The translations under genes and the position numbers were made by a program. 64,000 nt of DNA from Arthrobacter hankyongi (lineage in GTDB: Bacteria > Actinomycetota > Actinomycetes > Actinomycetales > Micrococcaceae), in NCBI RefSeq assembly GCF_022012395.1, contig NZ_JAKLTQ010000008.1, positions 62,001 to 126,000 on the forward strand, written 5' to 3'. Positions within the stretch are counted from its first letter, which is position 1; every line of letters starts with the position of its first letter. This document shows, one piece after another, positions 51,008-61,064 of this stretch. Below the pieces are notes generated by a model that saw only the letters and a program-made list of their open reading frames with translations, did not search any database and was not told the DNA's origin.

Positions 51008-52204
51008 TTGAGCCACGGCCCAGTTCCGGACGGCCAGCAACCGCAGTGGGGACAACAGCCCCAATGGGGCCAGCAGCCGCAGTGGGGCCAGGCCCCCGGC
51101 TGGTCCCAGCCTGCCGGGCCCTCCCCCTCGGGGTATCCCGGGTACCAGGGCTACCCGGGCTACACGGCCCCGCCCAAGCCGGGGGTCATTCCGCTGCGGC
51201 CGCTGGGCGTGGGGGAAATCCTGGACGGCGCCTTCCAGGCTGCCCGCAAGAACGCGGCGGCGGTCTTCGGCACGGCTGTGCTGTTCCAGGTGGCCGTCAG
51301 CCTGCTGTCGTGGCTGGCCGGCGGCCTGCTGCTGTCCGTCCTGGGTGGGGCGCAGGTGCTGGCCAGCGAGGAACTCCCGGACGAGTCGCTGGTCTCGCTC
51401 GGCGCGTCGCTGCTGGTGTCCTCGGCTGTTTTGGGACTGCTCTCCGGAGTAGGTGTCCTGCTGCTGCAGGGCGTCGTCGCCATTCCGACCGCCCGGGCGG
51501 CGGTGAACCAGAAGACCGGATTCGCCTTGATGTGGTCGCTGGCCCGCGGCAGGATCTGGGCGTTGATCGGCCTGGGCCTGCTGTATCTGCTGCTGACTGT
51601 CATTGCCGTGGCCGCCATCGTCCTCGGAGCGGTCGTCCTCGCGGACCAGTTCGGTCCCACGTCGGCCTGGGGCATCGTCCTGGGCGTCTTGGCGCTGGTG
51701 CTCGCCTCCGTCTGGATCGGCATCAAACTGATGCTGGCCCCTGCCGCCATGGTGCTGGAGCGGGCACCGCTGTTCCGGTCGCTGGCCCGCTCCTGGCAGC
51801 TGACCAACGGCAGTTGGTGGCGCACCTTCGGCATCGTGCTGCTGTGCACCATCATCGTTTCGGTGATCACCTCGGTGATCAGCATGCCGATCTCCTTCGC
51901 GATGGGCCTGGTGGCCCCGCTCACCGGCGACCCGTCCTCGGCCGAGGACATGCTGGCGGCCATGGGACCGCTGACGCTTGCCTCGATGCTGGTCTCCTCG
52001 ATCTTCTCCGCGATCGGCTATGCCTTCCAGGCCGCCGTCATCGCCCTGATGTACCTGGACCTGCGGATCCGGCGCGAAGGATTCGACGCCGTCCTGGCCC
52101 GCGAGCACGAGCAGGCGGCAGGGCTTGAAACCCACACCATCCCGGGCCTGGCCTCCGGCCCTGCCGGGCCGGCCCAAGCGCCGGGCACCCCGTGGGTCCG
52201 CTGA
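51008..52204 (+). CDS. Glycerophosphoryl diester phosphodiesterase membrane domain-like protein
   Basis: A 398-residue membrane protein. The first 55 residues are a Gln/Pro/Trp/Gly-rich cytoplasmic tail with three WGQQPQ-like repeats and PGYQGYPGY; about six membrane helices follow, with the family segment LGVGEILDGAFQAARKN before the first. The start is TTG at 51008 with GGGGGA upstream. It opens a rightward block of membrane and wall-related genes facing away from mtrA (gap 129 bp). Enzyme activity is not implied, as the catalytic domain is missing. Confidence 0.82.
   Translation: MSHGPVPDGQQPQWGQQPQWGQQPQWGQAPGWSQPAGPSPSGYPGYQGYPGYTAPPKPGVIPLRPLGVGEILDGAFQAARKNAAAVFGTAVLFQVAVSLLSWLAGGLLLSVLGGAQVLASEELPDESLVSLGASLLVSSAVLGLLSGVGVLLLQGVVAIPTARAAVNQKTGFALMWSLARGRIWALIGLGLLYLLLTVIAVAAIVLGAVVLADQFGPTSAWGIVLGVLALVLASVWIGIKLMLAPAAMVLERAPLFRSLARSWQLTNGSWWRTFGIVLLCTIIVSVITSVISMPISFAMGLVAPLTGDPSSAEDMLAAMGPLTLASMLVSSIFSAIGYAFQAAVIALMYLDLRIRREGFDAVLAREHEQAAGLETHTIPGLASGPAGPAQAPGTPWVR
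51038..51093 (+). repeat. Imperfect 18-bp coding repeat (WGQQPQ)
   Basis: Three tandem units encoding WGQQPQ or WGQAPG at the protein N-terminus; third-position differences show the copies are not new. Confidence 0.7.
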
Positions 52205-52896
52205 TTGCCATCCTGGCCATGGGTGCGGTTCCCGGGGCTGCCCCCCGCTTTGACGCGCCCGTCACACCGGGGCCGGACGAGGCCCGCGAACTACTGATCC
52301 GGGAACTGGCCCGGCAGCCATACCAGGACGCCAAGCCAGGGCTGCTGCAGGACCTGCTCAACCGGTTCCTGCAGTGGCTCGAAGACCTGCTCACCTCGCT
52401 CAAGGGCCTGGACCCGAACGCCGGCACCCTGCTGATCGGGCTGACCGTCCTGCTGCTGATCGCCGCGATGATCTGGATTGTCAAACCCCGGCTGGACCGC
52501 CGCCGGCGGCGCGAGGCCGAGGTGTTCGACGCCGCCATCGTGCGCACCGCCGCCGAACACCGGGGCCTGGCCGCGGCGGCTGCGGCCCGGGGTGAGTGGA
52601 ATACCGCCGTCACCGAACAGTTCCGTGCGCTGGTCCGCGCCTGCGAGGAACGGACGGTGCTCGAGGCACAGCCGGGCCGGACCGCCGATGAGGCCGCCGG
52701 GCAGCTCGGCCCCGTCTTCCCCGGCCACGCGGACAGCCTGCGCCGGGCCGCCGCCCGGTTCGATGCGGTGCGGTACGGAAATGTTCCGGCAGACCGGGAC
52801 GGGTACCAGCGCATACGGGAGCTGGACACGGCACTGGCCGCGGCCGCACCGGTCTTCCCGGGGCAGCCCCTTCCGGATCCGGCGGTGCCGCGATGA
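52192..52896 (+). CDS. DUF4129 domain protein
   Basis: The 234-residue protein has an N-terminal hydrophobic segment, the helical RELLIRELARQPYQDAKPGL that is usual in this family, one membrane helix (TLLIGLTVLLLIAAMIWIV) and a C-terminal cytoplasmic DUF4129 domain (GEWNTAVTEQFRALVRACEE, AAARFDAVRYGNVPADRDGY). It overlaps the preceding gene by 13 bp with GTG at 52192; an ATG at 52219 is also possible. DUF4129 genes accompany MoxR-DUF58 modules, as here. Confidence 0.85.
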   Translation: MGPLIAILAMGAVPGAAPRFDAPVTPGPDEARELLIRELARQPYQDAKPGLLQDLLNRFLQWLEDLLTSLKGLDPNAGTLLIGLTVLLLIAAMIWIVKPRLDRRRRREAEVFDAAIVRTAAEHRGLAAAAAARGEWNTAVTEQFRALVRACEERTVLEAQPGRTADEAAGQLGPVFPGHADSLRRAAARFDAVRYGNVPADRDGYQRIRELDTALAAAAPVFPGQPLPDPAVPR

Positions 52897-54226
52897 GCGC
52901 CCCCGGGCCGGCGGAACTGGCCACGGACATGCCGGACACGGCGGCGGGGCCGGCTCCCGGCACGGAGCGGGACGGTTCCGGCGGTCCCGCGAAGACCGGC
53001 GCGGCTGATGGCAATTTCCGCAGCATCTCCAGCAGACGTTCCCGCACTGGTTCCCGCGGAGCGGTGCGCCGCTGGGGGTTCTGGATCCTGCTGTTGCTGC
53101 TGCTCGCCGGTGTGATGGTCCTGCAGCTGACCCGTTCGACCGGCGATGACCGCGAGCTCTCCCCCGGCAACGCCGGGCCCAACGGCGCCCGGGCCGTGGC
53201 CGAGGTGCTGCGCGGCCACGGCGTGCAGGTCCTGCTCCCCCAGTCCCTGGACGAGACCCGCCGGCTGCTGGAGGGCGCGACGCCGGCGACGCTGTTGCTG
53301 CACGACGCGGACGGCTACCTGCAGCCAGCCCAGCTGGCATCCCTGCAGGGCAAGTCAGCCAAGCTGGTACTGGTCGAGCCCTCGCTGCCGCAGCTACGCT
53401 CGCTGGCGCCAGGCATCCTGCCCGCGGGCCTGGTACCCACCGAGGGCAGCCCGCTGCCGGCCGGCTGCACGCTGTCCGGTCCGGCGGCTGCGGGGTCCAT
53501 CTCGCGGGGCGGCCTAGCCTACCGGGGCGGTTCGCTGTGCTTCACCTTCCAGACCCGTGCCCAACCCGCCGGAGCCTACGCCTCGACGGACGGCGGCCGC
53601 ACCGTGGTCCTCGGTGCCGGCCAGGTGCTCAGCAACGGACAGATCACGCAGGACGGCAACGCCGCACTGGCCCTGCACACCCTGGGCAGTACCGCAACGC
53701 TCGTCTGGTACCAGCCGACCGCCGCCGATGTGGCACTGTCCCGGGAACCGCAGGACCCGCTGAGCCTGCTGCCGGCGTGGGTCACGCCCGTCTCGCTGTG
53801 GCTGATGGCGGTCGGCGTGCTGGCCATGCTGTGGCGCGGCCGCCGGCTCGGCCCGCTGGTAACCGAGCCGCTGCCGGTGATCGTCCCGGCAGCGGAAACG
53901 GCGCAGGGACGCGCCCGGCTCTACCAGCAGTCCAGGGCCGTGGCACGGGCCGCAGCCGGTCTGCGCGCCGGCACCTTGACCCGGCTCGCGGCGCACCTGC
54001 GGCTGGGACCGGAGGCGGACTCCGCCGCCGTCGTCCGGGCTGCCACCGCCGTCCTGCACCCGGCGGCCGGCCCAACCGGCGCTGCGTCCGGTTCCCGGCA
54101 TGCCGCCCTGCACTACAGTCCGGACCGGATCGAGCAGCTGCTGCGCAGCTACCTTCCCGGCACCGAAGCCGAACTGGCCAGCTGGGCCCAGGACCTGCTG
54201 GCCCTAGAGAAAGAGGTAATCCACCG

Positions 54227-54230
<4 letters not shown>
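52893..54230 (+). CDS. DUF4350 domain protein
   Basis: A 445-residue membrane protein: a disordered N-terminus, a membrane helix (WGFWILLLLLLAGVMVLQL), an extracytoplasmic GATase-like DUF4350 domain (GNAGPNGARAVAEVLRGHGV to LVLVEPSLPQL), a second helix (PVSLWLMAVGVLAMLW) and a cytoplasmic C-terminus (YLPGTEAELASWAQDLLALE). It overlaps both neighbours by 4 bp (ATGA), so it is translated with the DUF4129 and MoxR genes. Confidence 0.87.
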
Positions 54231-55246
<1,016 letters not shown>

Positions 55247-55268
55247 CGGCCGCACAGTCGGAGTCCCG

Positions 55269-56561
55269 ATGGCCCTGACCGGACGGTTCATCCTGCTGGC
55301 GCTGGCCGGCGTCATCCCGCTGCTGCTGTTCCCCTCCGGCACGACCGCGCTGTGGTGGGTCCTGCTGCTCGCCGCCGTACTGGGCACCGACCTGCTGCTG
55401 GCGGCCTCCCCGCGCCGGGTCATCGTCCGGCGGACAGTCCCGGCCAATGTCCGGCTCGGCCAGGATTGTGCCGCGGTACTGGAATTGACCAACACCGGCA
55501 GGCGGACCCTGCGCGCCCGGGTCCGGGACGGCTGGCAGCCGTCGGCGGGAGCGGCCGATCCGGTCCAGCAGCTGTCCGTGCCCGCCGGTGAGCGGCGGAC
55601 CATGACGGTCCGGCTGCGGCCTCAGCGCCGCGGCGACCTGCGGGCCCATCATGCGGCCATCCGATCCTTCGGACCGTTGGGCATGGCGGCGCGCCAGCGC
55701 ACGCTGGACGCCCCGGGAGCGGTACGGGTGCTCCCGGCCTTCCGGGCCAAGCGCCACCTGCCGTCCAAGCTGCGCAAGCTGCGCGAACTGGACGGCCGGG
55801 CGGCAGTGCAGATCCGCGGTGCCGGCACCGAATTCGATTCACTGCGCGACTATGTGCCGGGCGACGATGTGCGCTCGATCGACTGGCGGGCCACCGCCAG
55901 GCGCCAGGCTGTCGTCGTGAGGACCTGGCGCCCGGAACGGGACCGGCGCGTTGTGATCGTGCTGGATACCTCGCGCACCTCCGCCGCACGGATCGACGAC
56001 GAACCGCGGCTGGACACCGGCATCGAGGCAGCGCTGCTGCTGGCGGTCCTGGCCGAGCACGGCGGGGACCGGGTGGATTTCCTGGCCTTCGACCGGCGCG
56101 TGCGGGCACGGGTGAAGTCCACCGGCAAGGCCAACATGCTCAACCAACTGGTCACGGCGATGGCACCGCTGGCACCCGAGTTGATCGAGACGGACTGGAG
56201 CCAGCTTCCGGCCCAGGTGCAGGCGGTCGCCTCGCACCGGTCGCTGGTGGTGCTGCTGAGTGCGCTGGACTCGGGCGCCGCCGAGGAGGGCCTGCTGCCG
56301 GTACTCGCGCAGCTGACCGCCCGGCACATGGTGGTGGTGGCTTCGGTGCGGGATCCGTACCTGGACGAACTGCGCCAGCGCCGCGGCACGGCGACCGAAA
56401 CCTTCCGCGCGGCGGCGGCCGAGCATGCCCTGCTCGAGCGGGCCGCCGTCACGGCGGCCATCCGGCAACTGGGGGCCGAGGTGGTCGATGCCACCCCGCA
56501 CGAACTGCCGCCGGCGCTGGCCGATACCTATATCCGGCTCAAGGCCGCCGGACGGCTCTAG
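55269..56561 (+). CDS. DUF58 domain protein
   Basis: A 430-residue protein with two N-terminal membrane helices (FILLALAGVIPLLLF, WWVLLLAAVLGTDLLLAA), an Ig-like extracytoplasmic piece and the DUF58 core FDSLRDYVPGDDVRSIDWRA. A VWA-like fold follows (RRVVIVLDTSRTSAARIDDE) whose metal site DTSRTS resembles DxSxS. It is the usual partner of MoxR. Its start is 22 bp past moxR, in one operon. Confidence 0.92.
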   Translation: MALTGRFILLALAGVIPLLLFPSGTTALWWVLLLAAVLGTDLLLAASPRRVIVRRTVPANVRLGQDCAAVLELTNTGRRTLRARVRDGWQPSAGAADPVQQLSVPAGERRTMTVRLRPQRRGDLRAHHAAIRSFGPLGMAARQRTLDAPGAVRVLPAFRAKRHLPSKLRKLRELDGRAAVQIRGAGTEFDSLRDYVPGDDVRSIDWRATARRQAVVVRTWRPERDRRVVIVLDTSRTSAARIDDEPRLDTGIEAALLLAVLAEHGGDRVDFLAFDRRVRARVKSTGKANMLNQLVTAMAPLAPELIETDWSQLPAQVQAVASHRSLVVLLSALDSGAAEEGLLPVLAQLTARHMVVVASVRDPYLDELRQRRGTATETFRAAAAEHALLERAAVTAAIRQLGAEVVDATPHELPPALADTYIRLKAAGRL

Positions 56562-56573
56562 GAGGGGCGGCCC

Positions 56574-57200
56574 ATGTCCGTTTACCGGCTGGCGATGGGA
56601 GCCGGATTCGCCCGGCTGCAGCCTGAACTGCAGGACTATTTCGACCTGGATCCGGCCGGCCCCCTGGCCTGCGGCACCGGGACCGGGACCTTCGACGTCG
56701 CCGGCTGTCCGCTGCCGGCGCTGCGGCCGCTGCTGCGGCTGTCCGCCCGGGACCGCTCGCTGTTTCCGGAATACCAGCGCAACGTCCCGTTCACGATCGT
56801 GAACCGCGCCGGGCTGGACGCCGCCGGACGGCCGGCGCTGAGCGCCGTGCGGACACTGGAATTCGCCGGCCGGACCCGGATCATGGAGGACGTGACCGTC
56901 TGGGATCCGCAGCGGGGCGTGCTGCTGGACCGGGTCGGCCGCAGCGGCCTGCTCAGCACCGACCTGGAATGCAGCGCCGGTGCGGATGGCCGCATGCGCC
57001 TGGTGTCGCGGCGGAGCCGCCTGCTGGCCGGACCGTTGTCCCTGCCGCTGCCCCGGCTGCTGGAGGCGGCCGCATTCACCGAGCAGTGGTGGGATCAGGC
57101 CGAGGGCCGGTTCCGGATCCGTACCAAGGTGATCCAGCGCCAGCTGGGCACGGTGCTCGAATACGACGGCGCGTTCAGCTACCGGCCCGGGTCACCTTAA
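56574..57200 (+). CDS. DUF4166 domain protein
   Basis: The 208-residue soluble protein begins VYRLAMGAGFARLQPELQDYF and contains FRNxxxx-like NVPFTIVNRAG, FAGRTRIMEDVTVWD and RRSRLLAGPLSLPLPR, the DUF4166 pattern. No signal peptide is seen. AGGAGGGG precedes the ATG, 12 bp after the DUF58 gene. Function is unknown. Its 3' end overlaps the end of the convergent MetE-like gene by 4 bp. Confidence 0.8.
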   Translation: MSVYRLAMGAGFARLQPELQDYFDLDPAGPLACGTGTGTFDVAGCPLPALRPLLRLSARDRSLFPEYQRNVPFTIVNRAGLDAAGRPALSAVRTLEFAGRTRIMEDVTVWDPQRGVLLDRVGRSGLLSTDLECSAGADGRMRLVSRRSRLLAGPLSLPLPRLLEAAAFTEQWWDQAEGRFRIRTKVIQRQLGTVLEYDGAFSYRPGSP

Positions 57201-58270
57201 GCTTCGGCGACGACCTGGTTCAGGGCGTCGGCCACCTGCCCGAGCCGGGTCAGGACCAGCCGGGCGGCGTCCAGGCTGTGGCCGGCGAGCCCGGTGGACG
57301 GGGTGATGCGCAGCTGCGGCAAGCTGGCCGCGGGCAGGCCCAGTTGCCGCCATGGACGCAGCACGGACTCCACCAACTGCCTGACCTGCGGCAGGGGCGC
57401 CGCCGGGTCTGCGGTGTGCACGGCACCCAGCCAGATCCTGCGGTCCGATTCGACGGCGGCCGCGATGGCTTCCCACCGCGCGGTAGTCAGTCCCGCAGCC
57501 GGCAGGGCAAAACCGTCGACGCCGGCGGCTGCAACCGCCTCGAGTGCGGCGTCCTCGGCCGGAATGGCCAGCACGATTTCGACGGCGCCGGCCGCGCGCA
57601 GCGCATCCGCCACCTCCTGCCAGGTCCGCGAGACCTCCGGTGCGGGAATGGAGCGGAGTGTGCGGTAGCCGCTGGCCGTGGGAATGGACCCGGAGAGCAC
57701 CTGGCCGATCTCCGGCTCGTCGAGCTGGACCACCAGCTGGGTACCGGCAGGCACCGCACCGGCCACCTTGGACAGGTGCTCGGCGGCACCGGCCGCCAGC
57801 GACTGGGCGATGTCCCGGCGGGCGCCGGCATCGAGCAGCGCCCGCTCGCCATAGTGCAGGTAAAGATTCGCGGCCAGGGACAGTGGACCGCGCAGCTGCA
57901 GTTTCAGCTGCCGGCCGGGGTTCTCTTCCGCCCCGACGACGTCGGCCAGAACGCTCAGGTCCGTGGCCAGGGCCGAAACGGCCCGGCGCTGGTCTTGCCC
58001 GGGCCGGTCCACCAGGCGCCAGCCGTGCGGCTGCAGGTCCACGGCCAGGTCGACCAGCATGGCGGCGGTACGCCCCACCGGATCCGAGCCGCTGCCGCGG
58101 TCCGGCAGTTCCACCAAATGCGGCAGGTTCGGCGCGCCCAGTTCGCCGCGGACGGTGCGCGCGGCTTCCACCGGGTCCGTCCCGGGCCAGCTGCCCAGCG
58201 CGGTGGCGGCGACGACGGTCGGACGTTCGGGTCCGCCGGCCGCAACGGACGCAGGCGCCTCAGCGGCCAC
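57197..58270 (-). CDS. MetE C-terminal-like protein lacking all cysteines
   Basis: The 357-residue protein has the TIM-barrel layout of the C-terminal half of cobalamin-independent methionine synthase: TALGSWPGTDPVEAARTV, QLKLQLRGPLSLAANLYL, TQLVVQLDEPEIGQVLSG and ITPSTGLAGHSLDAA. The active zinc site of MetE needs His-x-Cys and another Cys; this protein contains no Cys at all, so it cannot use that chemistry. A GTG at 58270 overlaps the chorismate mutase gene by 11 bp. It resembles the Rv3015c type of actinobacterial proteins with unknown activity. Confidence 0.8.
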   Translation of the reverse strand: MAAEAPASVAAGGPERPTVVAATALGSWPGTDPVEAARTVRGELGAPNLPHLVELPDRGSGSDPVGRTAAMLVDLAVDLQPHGWRLVDRPGQDQRRAVSALATDLSVLADVVGAEENPGRQLKLQLRGPLSLAANLYLHYGERALLDAGARRDIAQSLAAGAAEHLSKVAGAVPAGTQLVVQLDEPEIGQVLSGSIPTASGYRTLRSIPAPEVSRTWQEVADALRAAGAVEIVLAIPAEDAALEAVAAAGVDGFALPAAGLTTARWEAIAAAVESDRRIWLGAVHTADPAAPLPQVRQLVESVLRPWRQLGLPAASLPQLRITPSTGLAGHSLDAARLVLTRLGQVADALNQVVAEA

Positions 58271-58652
58271 TTGTCGGTTCTCCGACCTGTTCCGACTCAG
58301 CTTCGTGGTTCTCCGCGATGGCCTGATGGTGCCGGATGACCTCGGAAATGATGAAGTTCAGGAACTTCTCGGCGAACGCCGGGTCAAGGTGGGCCTCCTC
58401 GGCCAGCCGGCGGAGCCGGGCGATCTGCGCCACCTCGCGGTCCGGATCGGCGGCGGGAAGCTTGTACCGGGCTTTGAGGTAGCCCACACGCTGGGTCGCC
58501 TTGAAGCGTTCGGCCAGCAGGTAGACCAAAGTGGCGTCGATATTGTCGATGCTGCCCCGGACGGAAAGGAGCTCTTCCATCACTTCCGGGGCCACCTGGC
58601 CCGAGAGAGAACTGGCTGAGGGATCAAAGCTGTCGGCGTGCGGTTCAGTCAT
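58260..58652 (-). CDS. Chorismate mutase, AroQ type
   Basis: A 130-residue helical protein that converts chorismate to prephenate for Phe and Tyr synthesis. The helices carry MEELLSVRGSIDNIDATLVYLL, ERFKATQRVGYLKARYKLP and FAEKFLNFIISEVIRHHQ, with Arg and Lys residues at the spacing of the AroQ active site. No signal peptide, so it is cytoplasmic. Intracellular actinobacterial AroQ enzymes are often stimulated by DAHP synthase; no such gene is nearby. Confidence 0.88.
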   Translation of the reverse strand: MTEPHADSFDPSASSLSGQVAPEVMEELLSVRGSIDNIDATLVYLLAERFKATQRVGYLKARYKLPAADPDREVAQIARLRRLAEEAHLDPAFAEKFLNFIISEVIRHHQAIAENHEAESEQVGEPTSGR

Positions 58653-58661
58653 GCGTCCAGT

Positions 58662-60596
58662 CTATTGTTTCGTCCGATCCCGGTGCGCAGGGTACTCCTT
58701 GTGTGAAGTCGCTTCTGACTGAACTGGCTGGCCCGGTTCTGCCGCGATCCTGATCCGCCGTGCGGCGAGGTCTGCGGCCTTGAGCCGGTCGAAAAAGCCG
58801 TTGCGGATCCAGTCGCCGCGACTGACGGTGCCGAACGGCACAGCCCGCAGGGACCGGGGCGAAACGGCGGTCGGGCGGGCGTAGGGGATCCCGTCGATCA
58901 TTGCCAGCTCCCAGGCGCCGGTGTGGATGAAGGTGTGGTGCTGCGGGCAGAGCAGGCACAGATTGCCCACGTCCGTCGGTCCGCCGCGCGAATACCACAC
59001 CACATGGTGGGCCTCGCACCATGACGGCGGCCGGTCGCAGCCGGGGAAGATGCAGCCCTGGTCCCGGACCGCGATGGCCCGTCGCTGGGCGGGGCTGGCC
59101 AGCCTGACCGAGAGCCCCAAGTCCAGCGGGGCGCCGCGCGCGTCGATGACCACGCGCTCCAAGGTCGAATCGCACAGCATCCGCGCCATCGTGCCGGCCG
59201 AGATGCCGCCCAACTGTTCACAGGACGGCGGCCCGTATCCCGGGCTTTGCCCGGAAGCCCCGGCTGTGCCGCCCACCGGGCTGCGAGCCGGGGCGCAGGC
59301 AGAATCCGGGGTCGTACCAGGCGCCGATGTGCCGCCGCGAGCCTGATGCACTGCCCTGAGCTTCAGGAAGTCCTGAAGCGAGGTGACGATGCTGACCCGG
59401 ACGGGCCGGCGTCCGGACCGTAATTTGGCGGCCTTGCTGCTGCCTGGGTCCTCAGGCAGTTCGAAGAGCAGGTCCCGTCGGGCCTGCCCGCAGCCTGCCG
59501 CGTCCCCGGCCGACAGGGGAAGCCCCAGGTGCCGCGCCCCGGCCCGCACGGCCTCCATCAGCGCGTCCGCCCGCCGCTGGGACGGGCTCCGTTCGTCGCG
59601 GGCCACCAAGTTGCCGTGTTCATCCTTCTGGTCCGGGCGGGGAGCGCTCAGTGGTTCCAGGATGCTCTTGAGCTCAGCCCCGGCATCCGGGTCCAGCTGG
59701 TAGTGGCCCCAGACCATGCCGGTCTGGTCCGTACCCAGGGTGACCGACCGGCGGTTGAAAGACTCCGGGTCGTAGTGGTCGTCCCGGTCCGCTTCCAGGG
59801 TGCGCAGGAGCCTGTCCGCAATCCGCTTGATCTCCGCGACGGTCGTCTTTGGCGCGTGCTCGGCCAGTAGCCCGGCAGCCTGTTCAATGACCGGCTCGGA
59901 CTTCAACCGTTCCGGCAGTTGCTCCAAGGTGCGCACGGCCGTATCGGCGTGGGCCTTGGTGATTTGTCCGGCAGCCAGTAGCGCACCCAGCAGCCGAAGT
60001 TTCCCGGACGGCCTGCAGGCGGTGGAACCTGCCGTCCCTGCGGACAACCCGCTGCCCGCACCGTGGATCGCTGCGGCCGCCGCCACGTCGGCCTTCGCCC
60101 GGCCGGGCGCGACTCCCAACTGTGTCCTCAGGAACACCTGCACCGAACACGGCGTTCCGTCCCCCAAGGCACCCGCATCGGCCTGCTCGAGCCGTGCCAC
60201 GGCGGCCAGGAAGGCGGCATCGAGCCGTCGGCCCATCCTGTCCAGCAGTCGCGCGACCACACGTGTTTCCCCGCCTGACAGGCTGGCGAAGTCGCTGCGC
60301 AGCAGGGAGTCCAGGCCTTCTCCAATCTGCTCCAAGGCATGGCCGACGGCGGGACACCGTTCCAAGCTGTCCGGGTTCCGAACCACTTCGCGCTGCACTC
60401 CGGGCGCACACCACAGGTCCGTTTCGTCCATGCTCACGTGTGTGCCGCCCGCGGCCCTGTCCACCGGGACGTCCGGCGTCCGAACCACGGCCGGTACCGC
60501 GGACGACAGCGGACCGGTCGATGGGCATGCCAGGACGAGGTGCCCGACCCGGCCAGGCGCAAGCCGGATCCGGGCCTTTCGTGCCGCAGTCTTCAC
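58662..60596 (-). CDS. DUF222/HNH endonuclease-like protein
   Basis: The product of about 644 residues has an N-terminal DUF222 helical domain (MGRRLDAAFLAAVARLEQAD, VFLRTQLGVAPGRAKADV) and a C-terminal HNH motif with zinc cysteines: CIFPGCDRPPSWCEAHHVVW ... DVGNLCLLCPQHHTFIHTG. It is probably a DNA endonuclease; this family is multi-copy in Arthrobacter-type genomes and behaves like a mobile gene. The start is uncertain: GTG at 60596 has GGAGG at ideal spacing, while ATG at 60431 (MDETDLWCAPG) would give 589 residues. Confidence 0.82.
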   Translation of the reverse strand: MKTAARKARIRLAPGRVGHLVLACPSTGPLSSAVPAVVRTPDVPVDRAAGGTHVSMDETDLWCAPGVQREVVRNPDSLERCPAVGHALEQIGEGLDSLLRSDFASLSGGETRVVARLLDRMGRRLDAAFLAAVARLEQADAGALGDGTPCSVQVFLRTQLGVAPGRAKADVAAAAAIHGAGSGLSAGTAGSTACRPSGKLRLLGALLAAGQITKAHADTAVRTLEQLPERLKSEPVIEQAAGLLAEHAPKTTVAEIKRIADRLLRTLEADRDDHYDPESFNRRSVTLGTDQTGMVWGHYQLDPDAGAELKSILEPLSAPRPDQKDEHGNLVARDERSPSQRRADALMEAVRAGARHLGLPLSAGDAAGCGQARRDLLFELPEDPGSSKAAKLRSGRRPVRVSIVTSLQDFLKLRAVHQARGGTSAPGTTPDSACAPARSPVGGTAGASGQSPGYGPPSCEQLGGISAGTMARMLCDSTLERVVIDARGAPLDLGLSVRLASPAQRRAIAVRDQGCIFPGCDRPPSWCEAHHVVWYSRGGPTDVGNLCLLCPQHHTFIHTGAWELAMIDGIPYARPTAVSPRSLRAVPFGTVSRGDWIRNGFFDRLKAADLAARRIRIAAEPGQPVQSEATSHKEYPAHRDRTKQ

Positions 60597-61064
60597 GCAT
60601 CCACCTCCGCATCGAGGTCCCCGGTGGTCACGGTGCATCCTCCAACGGCCCGGCACCGCATGGATACATGTCCTCGTCAGCATGGGCCCTTGGCGAGGCA
60701 CAGTTGGTTGACGGCATCTTTCGCGGGGCCTTATGCCGTGCAGGCGGGCAGTCGGCAGGAGGGCATTTAGCGGCCAGCGCCGCCACCACCCGCCTGGCAT
60801 ACTCCGGAGTGATCTCCACCGTCGCCCACCTCCGTACGGATTATGGTGCCTGCGGCCCCGCTACTGAACGGAATTGCCTTAGCAGGAACGCTACGGCCTG
60901 CTACTGACAAAATAGCGACCGGCTTCCCCGAATGCCGCCATAACCGGACTGGCCTGACGTGCCCTAGGAAACCCCGTTCGCTACCGGCCTGAAGGCTATC
61001 GGCGGCCTCCGACGGTTTTGTTCCTCCCAGATCTGCTCCCGCAGCAGTGCCCCGTACCCGGGGG
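60597..61064. other. Gap of 468 bases without a convincing gene
   Basis: Between the HNH gene and mnmA several frames are open, but their products are Arg/Pro/His-rich and lack ribosome sites. The frame of the HNH gene itself stays open to 60800. The stretch 60840-60960 is AT-richer than the surroundings and could carry the HNH promoter. No hairpin or repeat stood out. Confidence 0.5.

Noticed and set aside
60122-60907. Possible + strand genes in and around the HNH upstream gap
   Set aside because: Products are low-complexity, overlap the HNH coding region antisense and lack ribosome sites.
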